Assembly (NCBI GenBank): GCA_015179025.1
Contig: WHUX01000055.1
Span: 1-64,000 of the forward strand
DNA: 64,000 nt
Source of the DNA: Terfezia claveryi
Lineage: Eukaryota > Ascomycota > Pezizomycetes > Pezizales > Pezizaceae
Direction: 5' to 3'
Positions 34,310 through 46,437 of this stretch are shown here, one piece after another (position 1 is the first letter of the stretch; each line of letters starts with the position of its first letter). The notes beneath the pieces are model-generated. The model was not told the DNA's origin. It worked only from the letters and a program-made list of their open reading frames with translations, and ran no database searches. A program made the translations under genes and the position numbers.

Positions 34310-37300
34310 GTTTTGTTATGTTTTCTTATATCCCAGCTGAGGGGCCGTCGACCATCTTCACTATGCATAGGCTATTTTGGGCGACAATGATCGCCATTGG
34401 CTCTCCTCCCCCCACGCCCCCCTATCTCCTACTGTGATTCATGTACCACGTTGGTTTCTTGGATTGATAAAGTATGAGTACCGCCAGGTTGTATTTTATC
34501 TACTTTTTTCCCCTTATCTCCCTTATCGTACTATTTTCTATTTTTGTTGATGCCTCTGTTTTGATGACTATTGTTGTATGAGCCTAACGCGACGCACGAG
34601 ATTGCCTTTTGATGTTACCCGTACTTTTTTTCCTTTTGTCATAATGAGTAGTGCCTAGGCATAGGGTCAATACATATCATGATAGAGTCCTTTAGATACT
34701 TCGGCTTAGTTCTCGTTTTACCTTTGAGCATTTCACTGTAGGTTGTTTACCTGGCACAACATCTTCGTAGCCAGATAATTATTATATGAGTTATACCTTC
34801 TTGTTTACGGTCGGTGGAGGCGACGTTACCCTGAATTCTCTACAATAACTGTATGCGTTGGCACTGGTATCCGCGGGAACTGTAGCTTAACAACCCATTC
34901 AAGCAAAAGTATCCCAAGCAATCTAGTGACCTATTCCATTGAGATACAGAAGATTCTAACGGCCTATGGTTGTCCATTGTGGTGTTAACCTTCCCGGTTC
35001 TTCGCGTCATTCCCGCTGCAACACTTCTCACGGGCCCCAAATTTCTCATCCAGTACCTCCGCAACGCCTATAAACGACGACGGCACAAGGTAATGTCAAT
35101 CACGCCCAATTTAGGTCACCTGTGCTTCTCATGGTTAGGGGGCTACAGATACACAGTTGGTTACTTATGCTTATTCTTCTCCCCCCCCAAATGCAATGGC
35201 ATATTGGGACACAGCCCATGTTAGATCAACGTATTGACGGTGTTTGATCTCCATACACAACCGATAACACCTACCTCATCTTGCCCGAAGGTAAATTCCG
35301 TAGCCCCGATCTTGATAGTCACTACTGCCCTTCCCCACCCCCGCCCTCCCCCCTCCCCTCCCTCTACCTCCCTCTCTTTATAGGTGACGTCATGACTAAG
35401 ATAATCCATATTCCGCACACCCCCCAAAAAGACCAAGATTTGGAGGGGGGGAAAAAAAAAAATTACTTTTTCCCAAAAAAGAGCTGAGATTTTGCCAAGG
35501 GAAACCAAAAGTGTTCTTTTTGTTTTTTTTTTTTTTTGGTAGGGGGAAGTGGAAGGGGTGGGGCTGAATGATAGAAAATCATTTCGCGAAAGACTACTAG
35601 CGCGTGCAGAAGAAGTTCAGAACTGGGGGTTTCTCATTCGAAATGTTGCATAGTGATGTGATGTGATGTGGATATGATCCTTGGGGAAATTAAATGCCCC
35701 GCCAATCCCCCCCCCTCCCTCAAAATCTTCCCCTTCCCCTTCCTCTTCTCCTTCCACTCCCTTCTCGCCTCTTCTCTTAACTGTATCTGTTTTGACATGT
35801 CTTGATCAAGGTGTTTTTTTTTGGGGGGGTTTTTGTTTTGTTTTGTTTCAAAAAAATGCCCGCCCGTTTGATCGAGTTGGTTGCAATCAAACCCCAACAC
35901 ATGTATGCATTCCCCCCCCCCCCAACCCCTCTCTCTCCCAAAGCAACCATTACCCTGACTTTTCCTCCTCCGCTTCTTTCTTCCCCTCTTACTCAGATAA
36001 ACCAATCAAAATAACAAATAGCCAAGCCAAGCTGCCTATTTTAACTCTTACCCTGAAATATCTCGGCCGCATCTCTCTCTTCTCTCTCCCCACACATAAA
36101 TATAGTTCATTGCGATCAAAAGATATTTATTTTTTGCTATATCCATCCCCAAGATTATCAGATCAAATTGTCGGATAGGATAACCCAACCGCGCACTATT
36201 TCTTAAACTCCCCCTACAAAACAGTTAAGAAGTACAAGAAGTATATCAATCCTATTGCTGGTTTTTTAATATAAACCCTACATTAGAAAATGGCCCTTTT
36301 GGTTTTCAAGAGTGTAAAAGAAAAAAGGAAAAAAAAAAACAACGACGACGACATCAATAAGTATTAAAATATCCTTTTCTTTTTATGAAGAAAAGAAAAG
36401 ATTATATATGTGAGTGACTCACCCCCCCTTCCCTCCCCAGCCCGTCCTACTCCTCTTAACGATTTATTGAAACGAACAGTAGATCTCTCCACCAGGTAGT
36501 CTTGTTTGGAATTCCCGTGCGAAATCAGGTTGAATAATTTTTTCATTTAGTATTTTGTACATATCGCCCGTTAGAAATATTCACAAATACGCCAGAAGAA
36601 GAGCAGTAAACAAATAAACTGGGTGAATAATGCAAATTTTTGTTTTTCTTGCCATCGTACACCAACCATTGTCTCAAAAAGCTGTCGTCCAATATCTGTG
36701 ATATGGAATTTCCAGCGGCTCGCCAAATCCCAATCCATGTGTATGCCACCCTCCCATATCCCCTTGGTTCTACTGAAAATCCCCCTCATACCAAAACCAT
36801 ATTCCGCATGGCCCGATTAAAAAGGTAAAACAAAGCAAATACCACAAGGTACATTTGACAGCCGAAGATGAGGTGGAGGAGCTCGCTCGCTTTCGCAGTC
36901 TTCGTTCTTCCGTCGTCGGCTTTTAGCCTTAACCGCAGCCGCAGAGAGGTGGTTGGGTACCGTTGCGTCGAACATCTGCGTCAAAAAAAAAAAAAAAAAA
37001 AACTTAAATAATCCCAGATGCGCCATGCCCATTCCCGACGAGCTTTGGAAAAAGTAATATGACCCAAAGCACATGTATGAAAGAAAAAAAGCCATCATGC
37101 CCTCTGCCCTTCATTCCTGCATGCCGCCACCACCACCACCCTTATACTCCCCTATTGGCCATCCCCGCCGCCCTAATGCTCCAGAATTAAGATGATTGCC
37201 CAATTTTTCGGTGAAAACAGTTCCTTGCGAATGTGGTAAAGAAAATATCGATACATTGTTATGCTTTTTGGATCCTAGTGTATATGTTGAATTAATCGCC

Positions 37301-37573
37301 GTATGGGTGAGACGAAATGCGTGCTAGGGTGATAAAATTTGCCGTGCCGAAAAAGAAAAAAAGAAAATACCAAACGCAATGCAAATAAATGCTCATCCGG
37401 TAAACACTGTTCCCAAAACGCCTGCTAGTATCCAGAAGTGCTATCAAATTGGAAAAGTAGGCCAGGACTCACCATAATAAAATAACCTCCAAACCTTGGA
37501 TGGCGTGAGGGAAGGCCGAAAAGAGGCTTCTCCCTCCTTTCCTACTCCCACCCTGCCATCCAGTGCGCTGCAA
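34310..37573. other. Convergent intergenic region, homopolymer-rich
   Basis: This 3.3-kb space lies between the 3' ends of the kinase and bZIP genes. It has many homopolymer and purine or pyrimidine tracts (for example T17 near 35524, a C/T-rich block at 35330-35385, an A18 run near 36985). Short frames are byproducts of these tracts. No gene was recognised. Confidence 0.5.
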
Positions 37574-39224
37574 TTATCTCAAATTACTCGTTGCAAACGT
37601 GAACGGCAGATTGAACTGTGAGAAAGAAGCATTCTCCGTTAGATCCTCCAGACTGGTATTAAGAATCTGATGATGACCTTGAAAAGGCGTTCCAACATTA
37701 TACTGAACACCGGCGCCCGTAGCAGGCGGGGTGCCATTTTGCAGGTTTACTGCCATATGATGATCTATTCCTCCCATATGCGTTCCATTCCCATTCATAC
37801 CACTCGGACCGTGAGCGTGAGGATGTTGATGATGTGATGCATTGTCGAGAGAAATGGGCGGGGTGTCGCCGGTGTCAAGGAGTTCGGCATCGTATTCCTG
37901 CTCTATAAAAACGGAATCAATCTAGGATGAACAAAGCACTTTCATATAAAAAGAAGGCAGAGAAGTACAAGGGGTAGCTTGCCGAGCTCTTCCATATGCT
38001 GTTGATATGGTGAAGGATAATAATTATGCGGAATTGACATGCAACCCGAGTTGTTTGCTCCTCCTGGACTCACGAAATCAGATGCTGGTGTCGAAACTAC
38101 GCTGTGGGGAACGAAACCGGTTGTCGTAGCCTCCGGAGGGGTAGGCATGGCCGACGAATTTGCGTGGGGGATGGTGCCCTGGAAACAGGTGTCGGTTGCA
38201 TAATAGGACTGGTCTTGATGTAAATTGCGTCAGGTGTCTGCTGACTTACAGAGCCCCGCTTAGGTACTGCACGACTAATACTTTGTCGATGCATTTGCTG
38301 CTGGTGCAAAGGGTGGTGAGGCTGTTGCCTATGCTGTTGAGGAACTGAACCCATTGGTGCAGTCGGTGCCGGCGTGGGTTCACCCTGGGAGAAAGCTCTC
38401 AACTCTGACTGCACATCGATTCCCTTCTCTAACAAGATCCTCTCAAGGAGGGAAGTCTTGTATCGCAACATCAGCACCTCCTCTGCTGCATTTCGAGATG
38501 ATTGCTGTAGACTAGAGAGTTGCTCCTCGTGATGTTTGATGGTTGCCTCCAGGTGCTTGATGTACTCGGTTCGGCGTTCACGAAATGCTATAACCTTATT
38601 AGCTCAGAAAGCTCAATTACCTTGCAATAGCATCAGCTAAATAAGGAATTGTCGCTCACCAGCCTGTGCTGCTCTGTTTCTCATTTTCCGCTCCTCTTGG
38701 GTTGCATAGACAGGCTTGCGGCCGCCCTTCCTCTTCTGGGTCGGGAATTGCACCGATGACTCTGGAGAGGATGCCGATGACGGCTCCGATGGTTGTGGGG
38801 AAGTCTTGACGGCGGCCATTGATGCAACTGTCCTTGCCGGAGCCGCTGGTGGTCGTGATGCGCTTGATATCTGATCTGCCTTTCTTTTCTGTCTATATAT
38901 AACCAATGCAGTGTGTCAGAAACTTTGAAAGATTTGAAAAGCAAGGGATAATTGATGCAATGGTTAGAGACCAGAAAGGTTAAAAGTAGGTAGCTTTCCA
39001 AGAAAGGGCGGGGGAGAACGGCAATTATTTTCTCGCACACCAGGTACAGGCCGACGAAATATCAGTCAATTACACACACTTCCCCAATGTACGCCAATGC
39101 ACACACACACCAGGCTGGGGTTCACGATCATGGGATAGGTAGTGTCGTGGACGAGGATAGATGCAGGAATGAAGGAGTTTTACCCTTGTAGAAACATCGG
39201 CCGCTCGAGAAGTGTAAACCTACC
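37574..39224 (-). CDS. Fungal AP-1-like bZIP transcription factor, 5' end unresolved
   Basis: Supported exons are 38892-38660, 38587-38250, 38178-37983 and 37902-37574, with an upstream exon ending at 39224 inferred from phase and splice sites (PRNNDSGKTA joins RQKRKAD). No in-frame ATG exists in the upstream frame, so translation may begin in a further exon or at ATG 38819. The basic region RNRAAQAAFRERR has the N-x3-Q-x2-FR pattern of Yap/Pap1-type factors. It is followed by a zipper-like coiled coil and the block YKTSLLERILLEKGIDVQ, conserved in a filamentous-fungal bZIP group. The middle is His/Gln-rich, and the C-terminal exon has Asn/Gly-rich sequence. It should bind DNA as a dimer. Targets are unknown; oxidative-stress or drug-response roles are only family-based guesses. 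Confidence 0.8.
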
Positions 39225-42200
39225 TGGCTGTCTTGCCGCTGTCGTTGTTGCGAGGGGTTGTGGTCAGGCGGATTCCTGTGCCTCTCGGCGCTCCTCGAGC
39301 TGGGTATAACCGGTATATAATTCGCTGAGATGCTAGCTGCCCACAGGACAAACTGGGGTCCACCAAGGAGTACAGTACTGTGGTGGTAGGTGACGTTTGG
39401 GGTTGTTGAAGGCGTAGGCGTCCAGTAGTGCTGCAATAGTTTCTGGGGTGTGCGAGATCAAGAGAAAGACGCAAGAGCAAGAGTTCCCAGAGAGAATGCC
39501 CACCAGCCTGCCCGCCTGCTTTCTTGCTTGCCTGCCACTGCTTGCTTGCTTGCTTGCTTGCCAGCAATAGTTGTGTTGCCAAATTGTACTGACGGTGTTC
39601 CTCACGGCTGCTTAAGGGTTACCAGAATACGTGCCTCACTCTTCGATTTACAACCGCAGATGACTAGGTAGGGACTTCTTCACGTTATGAATGGCGAGTT
39701 CGCTGTGAGGGCCATTTGCCAGACAGACCAGGCCAAGGCTGTGGAGATGCAGCCCGCGGCGAGGAGCTCTCTTTCTTTTTCTGCGCCGACCATCGTGCAT
39801 TTCATTTCGTCCAATGGGTGCGAGCAAGTCACTGGGCCTGCGCCAGCCCAGGTGCCGCTCTCACTGGTCGGCGAGCTTTGCACGGATGTGCGGTACAGTA
39901 CTGCACACTACACACTACGAAGGGCAAGGGCACCGAAGGGCCCGCCGACACCCACCACCCCATCACTTTGGCTCGCCCTAGTCGGCTGGGCCCCGTCCGA
40001 CTTGCCCTGATCTAGGCCTAGCCTACGATCCACCGCCGGCACTCGACAGACTCTGTAGGACTTGGGTTGGGTATCTGCTATGCGCTGCGTCCAGCAGGTA
40101 TGTAGGCAGTGCATATACAAGCTTTGGATATGTACATATCGAACGAGAAGCAACCCTTGGCTTAACCAGACTACCCTTGGCTCAAGCGCTCTGGAAATTT
40201 CGAACCGTCGACCGGCTGGTGGGGCTTGTCGGCTGCAGCACCGGCCGGCCTGCCAAGCTGCTTGGCCAGTCCACCAAGATGCCCCGGCCAACACATCCCT
40301 CCAGCGATCTGGGCACGGGCTCACGGGAAGGGCGATTTGGGTACGCTGAAAGTTGGCGCAGCCAGACTACCCGAAACTGTTGGTCTTTACCTACGACACT
40401 GTCTCTGGAGAGTTATGTACTAGTCTGGTTGGAGTATGTACCTACCTACTCCGTAGTCTTTTGAGGCTAGCTTTTGTCCCGGCTGCTCGGTTGCGATCTG
40501 ACACCCCCCGCTCCGCGGAACTACAAGAAAGGTCGCTGCCCCACCCCAAGAGAAAAAAACCCTCGCCGCCTGCCTGCGCTCGAAATTACTTATGTCTCGA
40601 GTGCATTGGGAACACTTCGCTTACTGTCACTGGCAATACCTCTCATCTCACCTGCATGTCTCCCAGTAATGTGTCTCTGGCAAAGCTGCTGGACAAAACA
40701 GTGGAGGGGGCACAGAGATCGAGATGAATAGAGGAGAAAAACAAAGCATTTATTATGATCCCCACTGCATTCATGCCATGCAACCCCTAGAGCACCCACA
40801 TGATATAAATCTCAATGCACGCACAAGTGCAGTACATCAATTGCCTGTCTGAGCTGTCCTTAACGGACTTCTTATTGGGCTGGTTGCCTATGGTGAGTCG
40901 TGGAACCCCAGCTGAGATATCCCCTTGTCAGATTTAGGCCCAACTAAACTGACCTTTTCAAACTCTCTGGGTCTCTCTCTCCTGACTTCAGCAGATTTCT
41001 ACCTTCAGCTTGGCTTTGAAATTTTTACTCTATATATCTTCGAAGGTAATGTTCCAAAAGCCAATCGTGGCAGGGATAGTTCTGTATACCGTAGGTAGTT
41101 CGCCTGGTTGGCTGTGGCCGCTGGTGCACGTTATTTGGGATTATGTCGAGAGAATCCTGCGGGGGAAATTAGCCACCCACATTCAAATTCCACCATATGG
41201 ATACAGATTGTATTCGGTAATCGTAAGGGTTTTGGATCAGCATCACAGTCTGAGATGAAAGATAGTCTACCACCTACTCATATCGCACACAATCAAGATA
41301 TACATACTTCACTTTAAGAATCTGCCTGCTCTATTTTAGTTTTCCACCTATCTGTTGATGCGGGGAAATATTTATCTACAAGTGACAACAACCTGGTTGC
41401 CTTTCACTCCCATCATCTTGTTCCCTATGTCGAATTCCAAATGGGCAACGGTTTTCCTTTCTATTCTATCCAGCTTGGAGTTCACAAATGAGCTGCAGAT
41501 GTCTTATCTGCAAGGGCTACAGTTCTCCATGAGCCACCCCAACCAGTGATGCTTGCTATGAAACACACAATTTTGTACATGCCACAATATTCCGCAAAAG
41601 CTTAACTAACCTTTAGCTTCCGCACCCGCCTCGATGTTGATGCTAACGGCGATGTACAGTACGCCGCTGTGCCGGAGACCCGCTGCCGTGCAGCACACTC
41701 TTCTTTTAGCGATTGCTCCTCCGAAGCCTGCAGTGGTTTATTCACGCTCCAAAGCCGGAATCATCGCAGGCCCGACAGCATCGTAAGACAACTTTTCGCT
41801 CGTTTATACTCATGAGTACGGTCCTGGGTGTTTAAATTAGTCAGTCATTATATCCACTTGAAATCTGTGAGGAAATGAGAAGGAAACCCGTAAATGACAT
41901 ATCGAAACCCCGCTCTGGTGGAGACAAATGGTGCAGGTCCAACCTTCGGTGGGAGACTGATATGGAAAGAAATCGAAGCGCGACAAGGCTACGCTTTTCA
42001 GAATACGTTGTTCTCGGTCCAGATAGTTTCCGGGGGTGGGTGATCATTATCAATCATTTCCGTTGCTACATTAAAGAAGATAGCTTTGTATGTGAATGAT
42101 ATCTCTGGAACAACCGTCAGTGACCATGAGAGCCAAGAATCTGGAAATGACAACATACCCTAATCAATGGCAATACGGCCATCGCCTCTTTTTGTTCTCT

Positions 42201-44246
42201 GAATATGTATGTTCAGTTTTTCCGCCCACAGCTCCACCTCCAATGTAACTGGAACCGTCAGACGGTGCATCTCAGAAATTTGTGATTAAATTTACCTACC
42301 GTGCTGTCATGATAAATATGTTCATGGATACCCTTTGATTCATTCTCATTGGGTCTAGAAGCTCTTGTGGCAGACTGGGACGAACGAATATCTTGGATAT
42401 CGGGTTAGCAGAGCCCTCCAACCCAAATCCGTCAGCTACATATCGCATTGATTTCATGGTGGGTAGCAATAAGTATCTTCCCGCGTCGACCGGGTCTGCT
42501 TAGGTCTGATTGTTGACTTTTGACCCAGGGCTTCCTCCTCTTCGAACAATTGATCTCGATGGGCCGATGCCTCGCTCTTGAGCATCATGCTATTCACTGA
42601 TCACCGCCACATCACTGATCACCGCCACATCACTGATCACCGCCACATCACTAAGGCTATGTTTCCGATGCCTGATGAACCGCCTGAGCATAAGTTCCTC
42701 CGCTTGTAGGCCTTCATCATCACTAGAGAAGAAATGTTCAAATAATAGATGTCTGGGCCATTATTGTGGTAGCTACTAGGGTTCTCTGTGGGGTGTGAGG
42801 TATGTTAGTGGTAAGGGTGGATATGATGATAGGCCTCAAACTATCTATTCGACCAGCCACGGCCACCCACAAATTATACCTAGGTAATTTGAAGAAGCAT
42901 ACTGCTGTGGTCGCCTGACTGGTACTGATTTCCACTGCGTAGTGTCAGACTGTAAACAGAATACTTGAGTAAGGCTGAGATTTCGGTAACCTGCTGCTCG
43001 AGTTTAAACCAGGGTAATTTCTTGCTAACGTGGTAAATTAGTTGTATTTACGAAGTCCCTACCCTACACACACCTTCAAATACCTAGGCGCCTACAGTAA
43101 AAAAAAAAAAAAAAAAAAAACTGCAAGCTTAAGGACTGCGTAGTGTCTCTTGTTCACTTACCAACCTTACTTAAGAAGTACCGAACTAAATAATTATTCT
43201 TCGACCTCTAATATATATATATGGCAGGGAACAATTCGTCTACGGACGTTTGTAGAGCACTTATTCATACAACCAATCTATTATGAATCACCATCTCACG
43301 TTATACCTTTATGTACAGTACCATCTCCTGAAACTCACGTACATACTCGGCCCTCGGATCGGATAAGCTTAAATTGTTGTTTTTCGCCCCTGATTTTCGT
43401 TATTTGCTTCTTGAAGGCGCGAATCTCTCAGACAGCCATGCAATAGCACTCTTTCTCACAAACTTGAGGCCTCGACACTGGTCACCCATGACGTTGAGAA
43501 ACTGCCATCCTTGCGGCCCGCTTGGACTTTCTAATTGCTGCGGAGAAATTCTCCGGAACATTGACCATCATTTGATCCTTGCTTTCTGAATGCCGATCTT
43601 TCCTCCTCATAGGCATTAACGAGAGATTCAGTACCCTTGGCAGGATAAGCCCTGTTCTCACAACAGCCCAATTACTAGTGACTGCCAGTTTTAGTGGTTT
43701 TTGTGCAACAGGTTCAATTTCGGTTCGGGGCTTTACATGCGTAGACATATGCACCCCAGACGCGGAATTCAAGACATTCTGCCCGCTTGGGCTAATAATA
43801 TCCTAAAAGCCGCAAGCTTGTTGCCGATCGGCTCCTCACGTGGCGGTTGTGCCTTTTCTTCACTTTTTTCCCACTCGATCGACGTATGATCTGAGACCGC
43901 TATGCGTGTGATTCGGTTGGTGGGCACAGGGCCATACAATCCGGTGCACATACCGAGCTCACTTTGAGCGGGGCTCAGAATTACTGCAGTAGGGAAAAGA
44001 ATCCCTACTGCCTCGCCAGCCATGGTGTTGTCAAAAATACTTTCTCGGTTGTGAGTTATCAGGGTGTTGGGATACGCAGATTCGAATGCAATCATCATAC
44101 TAATCTTGGAGGTGTCATAAGGAGTTATAAGGTGCAGCTACTACCGGTAAGTTGTTTATAATCCTGAATTCCGAGCTTTTTATTGAACTATCGCACGACT
44201 AGCTAATTACCCTGAACCAGCTACCCTCTTGCATAAACTCTTTGGT
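39225..44246. other. Gene-poor intergenic region
   Basis: Five kilobases without a recognisable gene. A (CTTG)n microsatellite lies at about 39537-39560. Minus-strand frames 44098-43769 and 43772-43482 (109 and 96 codons) are the longest away from known genes. They overlap head to tail in different frames, but show no domain. Exons of an unknown gene cannot be excluded. Confidence 0.4.
42596..42649. repeat. 18-bp tandem repeat, three perfect units
   Basis: Unit ACTGATCACCGCCACATC is repeated three times without change. It lies outside any gene seen here. Confidence 0.95.
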
Positions 44247-44970
44247 TCAAGCCCACATCTCCATCGTCAAACCAGTTACGGGGGTATCCAGCTCTATGGC
44301 TTTTATTAGCATATATTCATAGGGCGGTCGTTTAGGGGTAATTAATACTCACCAAACCAGGAAACGGTAGTATATCCATGTGGCTTAGAAGCAACTAGTT
44401 CGAAATCCATCCGAGTACCCAAATGGCAAGGGATGCTTCCTGTAACAGTGCCATTTCCTCCTCTGATGACCTCGATCTGACCTAGTGGATAGTGTGGGAA
44501 TCTTTCTGGTCGATGATTCCAGGTATCATGTACATCGTCGACGGGCCGACTAAGGCCATAGAAGTTAAGGATTCCAGACCCGCTAACGAGCCAGCTATTT
44601 GAGCTTGCCCAAGGAAGTACGAATTTCAAGCAACAAGTGGTTGCACCATTTTCTGGAACATCGAAACCGGCGATGAGAGCCACCTGGATGCCTTTAGTTC
44701 ATGCCACAGGGAAAACATAGGGGGGGTCGCACTTCCTCATTCCCGCTTCCCCATATGATAGTACCGGTATGTCTATGGAATGATTCAGCATTAGCCTCAG
44801 GGGGCATGCAAGGCGACTCACTGAGTCCCAAAAGGCGTATCAGGCTGAAGGCTCTTAACCGGAACGAGGTAGTGAGGGAAAAGAGTGTCAATGAGTCGAG
44901 GGATGGTATGGGTGGGTACTGCAAAGGCAGCTGCGGTAAACAAAGACACCAGAGTGAATGAGGTCTTCAT
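44247..44970 (-). CDS. Secreted But2-like domain protein
   Basis: Four exons (44970-44822, 44772-44733, 44683-44353, 44293-44247; introns 49-59 bp) give 188 residues. The N-terminus MKTSFTLVSLFTAAAFAVP is a clear signal peptide with cleavage near residue 18. The body contains VALIAGFDVPENGATTCCLK, then a Leu/Val/Gly-rich beta pattern with GSGILNFYGL and a TGSIPC segment. This arrangement resembles the But2 C-terminal domain (PF09792) common in ascomycete cell-surface proteins. The name comes from fission yeast But2, a protein linked to the ubiquitin-like Uba3/NEDD8 pathway; the fungal secreted relatives have no proven function. The last exon (15 codons) rests on splice signals alone. The family call is by pattern and should be tested by a profile search. 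Confidence 0.65.
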
Positions 44971-46203
44971 TCTAGGAAGTCTCTGATGTTAAATTACGAT
45001 CACTTAGAGAGCGGCGCCGTTTCCTGTTTATTTGAGGATTTTGTCCTTGTTTGAACTGGAGCTCCTCGAGCACAATTGCAACAGAAGTCGCCCTTCTTAT
45101 ACCACGCTCTTACTGTTGTGATCTTCAAGTCCTGAAGAATTTGGCAAGCGGGGCAAGTCCCGGGGCGGTTGGGAAGGGCCATTGCATCGTGTCTAGTGGT
45201 GTGGATTGAGGTCAGATATGCCTTGGTTGACAGTTTTAAGGTTATTTAAGATTGTCTAAACATTTAAGTTAACCACTACAGGACGGTACGAGCGATAAAA
45301 TACATGTCGCAAAAGTGGGCTGAGTACGAAAAGTAAAGTAAGAGACAATGTGATATGATGCATAAGTCAGAGAGGTATTTTTGGAGCGGATAGTGGAATA
45401 GCACAGACAAATGCTTACATCTCTTGGTAGCGGAAAAGTTACCAGAAAAGGCAGATTTTGGTTTCTATTACAGATATCTCTAAGTAGGTACCGGGTTCGT
45501 CAATTAAGGACCTGGAGGAGCTGTGGGCTCGGGCATAGACTGCGTCCCTTTCTTTAGCATGTGACTTTACGCCGTAAGCATAATATATTCTCAATCTTAG
45601 TTAGCGGCTGGTAATCTTAATCAGACCGTCTAGTCTTTACTATAATAATAATTCCAAAGGGGCCGGAGAGTCCTACCGAAACCGTGGATATTCAGTTGCT
45701 GGTGTGCTCTTTGCATAATGTTACCTCCTGCTTGGTGGTTACCTGCATTACCCTGAACGTAGCCTTATGGCCACATGTTACAAGAAACGGGCCATCTGCC
45801 CTACTGACCAGCACTCACTGACAATTAAAGTTCTTAGAAAGTTTATAATCTAGCTAGAGGCTTTAATGACAGTTCTAGAATCTGAGGTAACGTTTCATGG
45901 GTCGAATTCGGATTTCCATACTTGAGAGAATCCAATAATATGTTGATATTTTCAACAGGGCTGTGAAAGTGGCTGTAGTCGTCGCTCGTGAAGCGGTTCA
46001 GGGCAGGGTTTGATTGGGAAAGGGGTGGACGCACAAGAACACTAAATTAATTGGGGGTAAATAAATCAACATGCCATTATATTTTTTTCACCGAAACGTT
46101 TTTAGAAGGTAGGCTGTGTAGTGTTTATAGGAGTGGTTTGACAAGGGTAACTAGTCTCGCTTTGTTGTTAGGTAGGAGATGTACCATAAGTGAAAAATAA
46201 AAA
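44971..46203. other. Intergenic with one small Cys-rich frame
   Basis: Apart from the small frame at 45000-45182, no gene is seen. Composition is ordinary and minus-strand frames at 45843-46034 lack an ATG. Confidence 0.4.
45000..45182 (-). CDS. Possible 60-residue protein with two Cys pairs
   Basis: The frame has an ATG start and contains CPAC near residue 10 and CCNC near residue 33, followed by a Lys/Ser/Thr-rich tail. Two CxxC pairs about 20 residues apart could form a zinc ribbon or knuckle. It stands 30 bp upstream of the But2-like gene on the same strand, close enough to overlap that gene's leader, so it could also be an upstream reading frame of that transcript. No family is recognised. 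Confidence 0.3.
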   Translation of the reverse strand: MALPNRPGTCPACQILQDLKITTVRAWYKKGDFCCNCARGAPVQTRTKSSNKQETAPLSK

Positions 46204-46290
46204 GCCGAAGGCGCGACTCGAACCCACCATCGCAAAACCCAGTGCAATCCCCTCGCAGCCAATCACTACCCTCTCCCCTTCCGGACTGGA
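46204..46290 (-). ncRNA. tRNA-like Pol III sequence, probably degenerate
   Basis: The minus strand has a B-box GGTTCGAGTC within a T-arm-like segment (GGTGGGTTCGAGTCGCGCC with one stem mismatch), a possible acceptor 3' strand CTTCGGC, and then T5. This is the layout of a tRNA 3' half with its terminator. A matching 5' acceptor (GCCGAAG expected) is not found; the best candidate CCGGAAG has two mismatches and is out of register with a usual A-box. It is best read as a tRNA relic or another small Pol III unit. It diverges from the U6 gene 120 bp away. Confidence 0.3.
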
Positions 46291-46382
46291 CGCGTTTTTA
46301 ATCCAAGCCTCTCTTTTTCCTGTAAAAGATTTATCGCGCTACATTCGCCAGCGATTCGTAGAGAAATGAATCAGAGTGGGGG

Positions 46383-46390
46383 TATATAAG
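46383..46390 (+). promoter_or_regulatory. TATA box of U6 gene
   Basis: TATATAAG lies 26 bp before the inferred U6 start at 46409. This spacing is as in fungal U6 genes, where TBP within TFIIIB sets the start site. Confidence 0.8.
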
Positions 46391-46437
46391 GTAATTATTA
46401 GATGATATGTTGTCCTTCGGGACACTTGGTCAATTTG

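Noticed and set aside
39450..40464. Many overlapping frames upstream of the bZIP gene
   Set aside because: Frames on both strands overlap in a GC-rich promoter-like region with CTTG repeats. None has homology or splice support.
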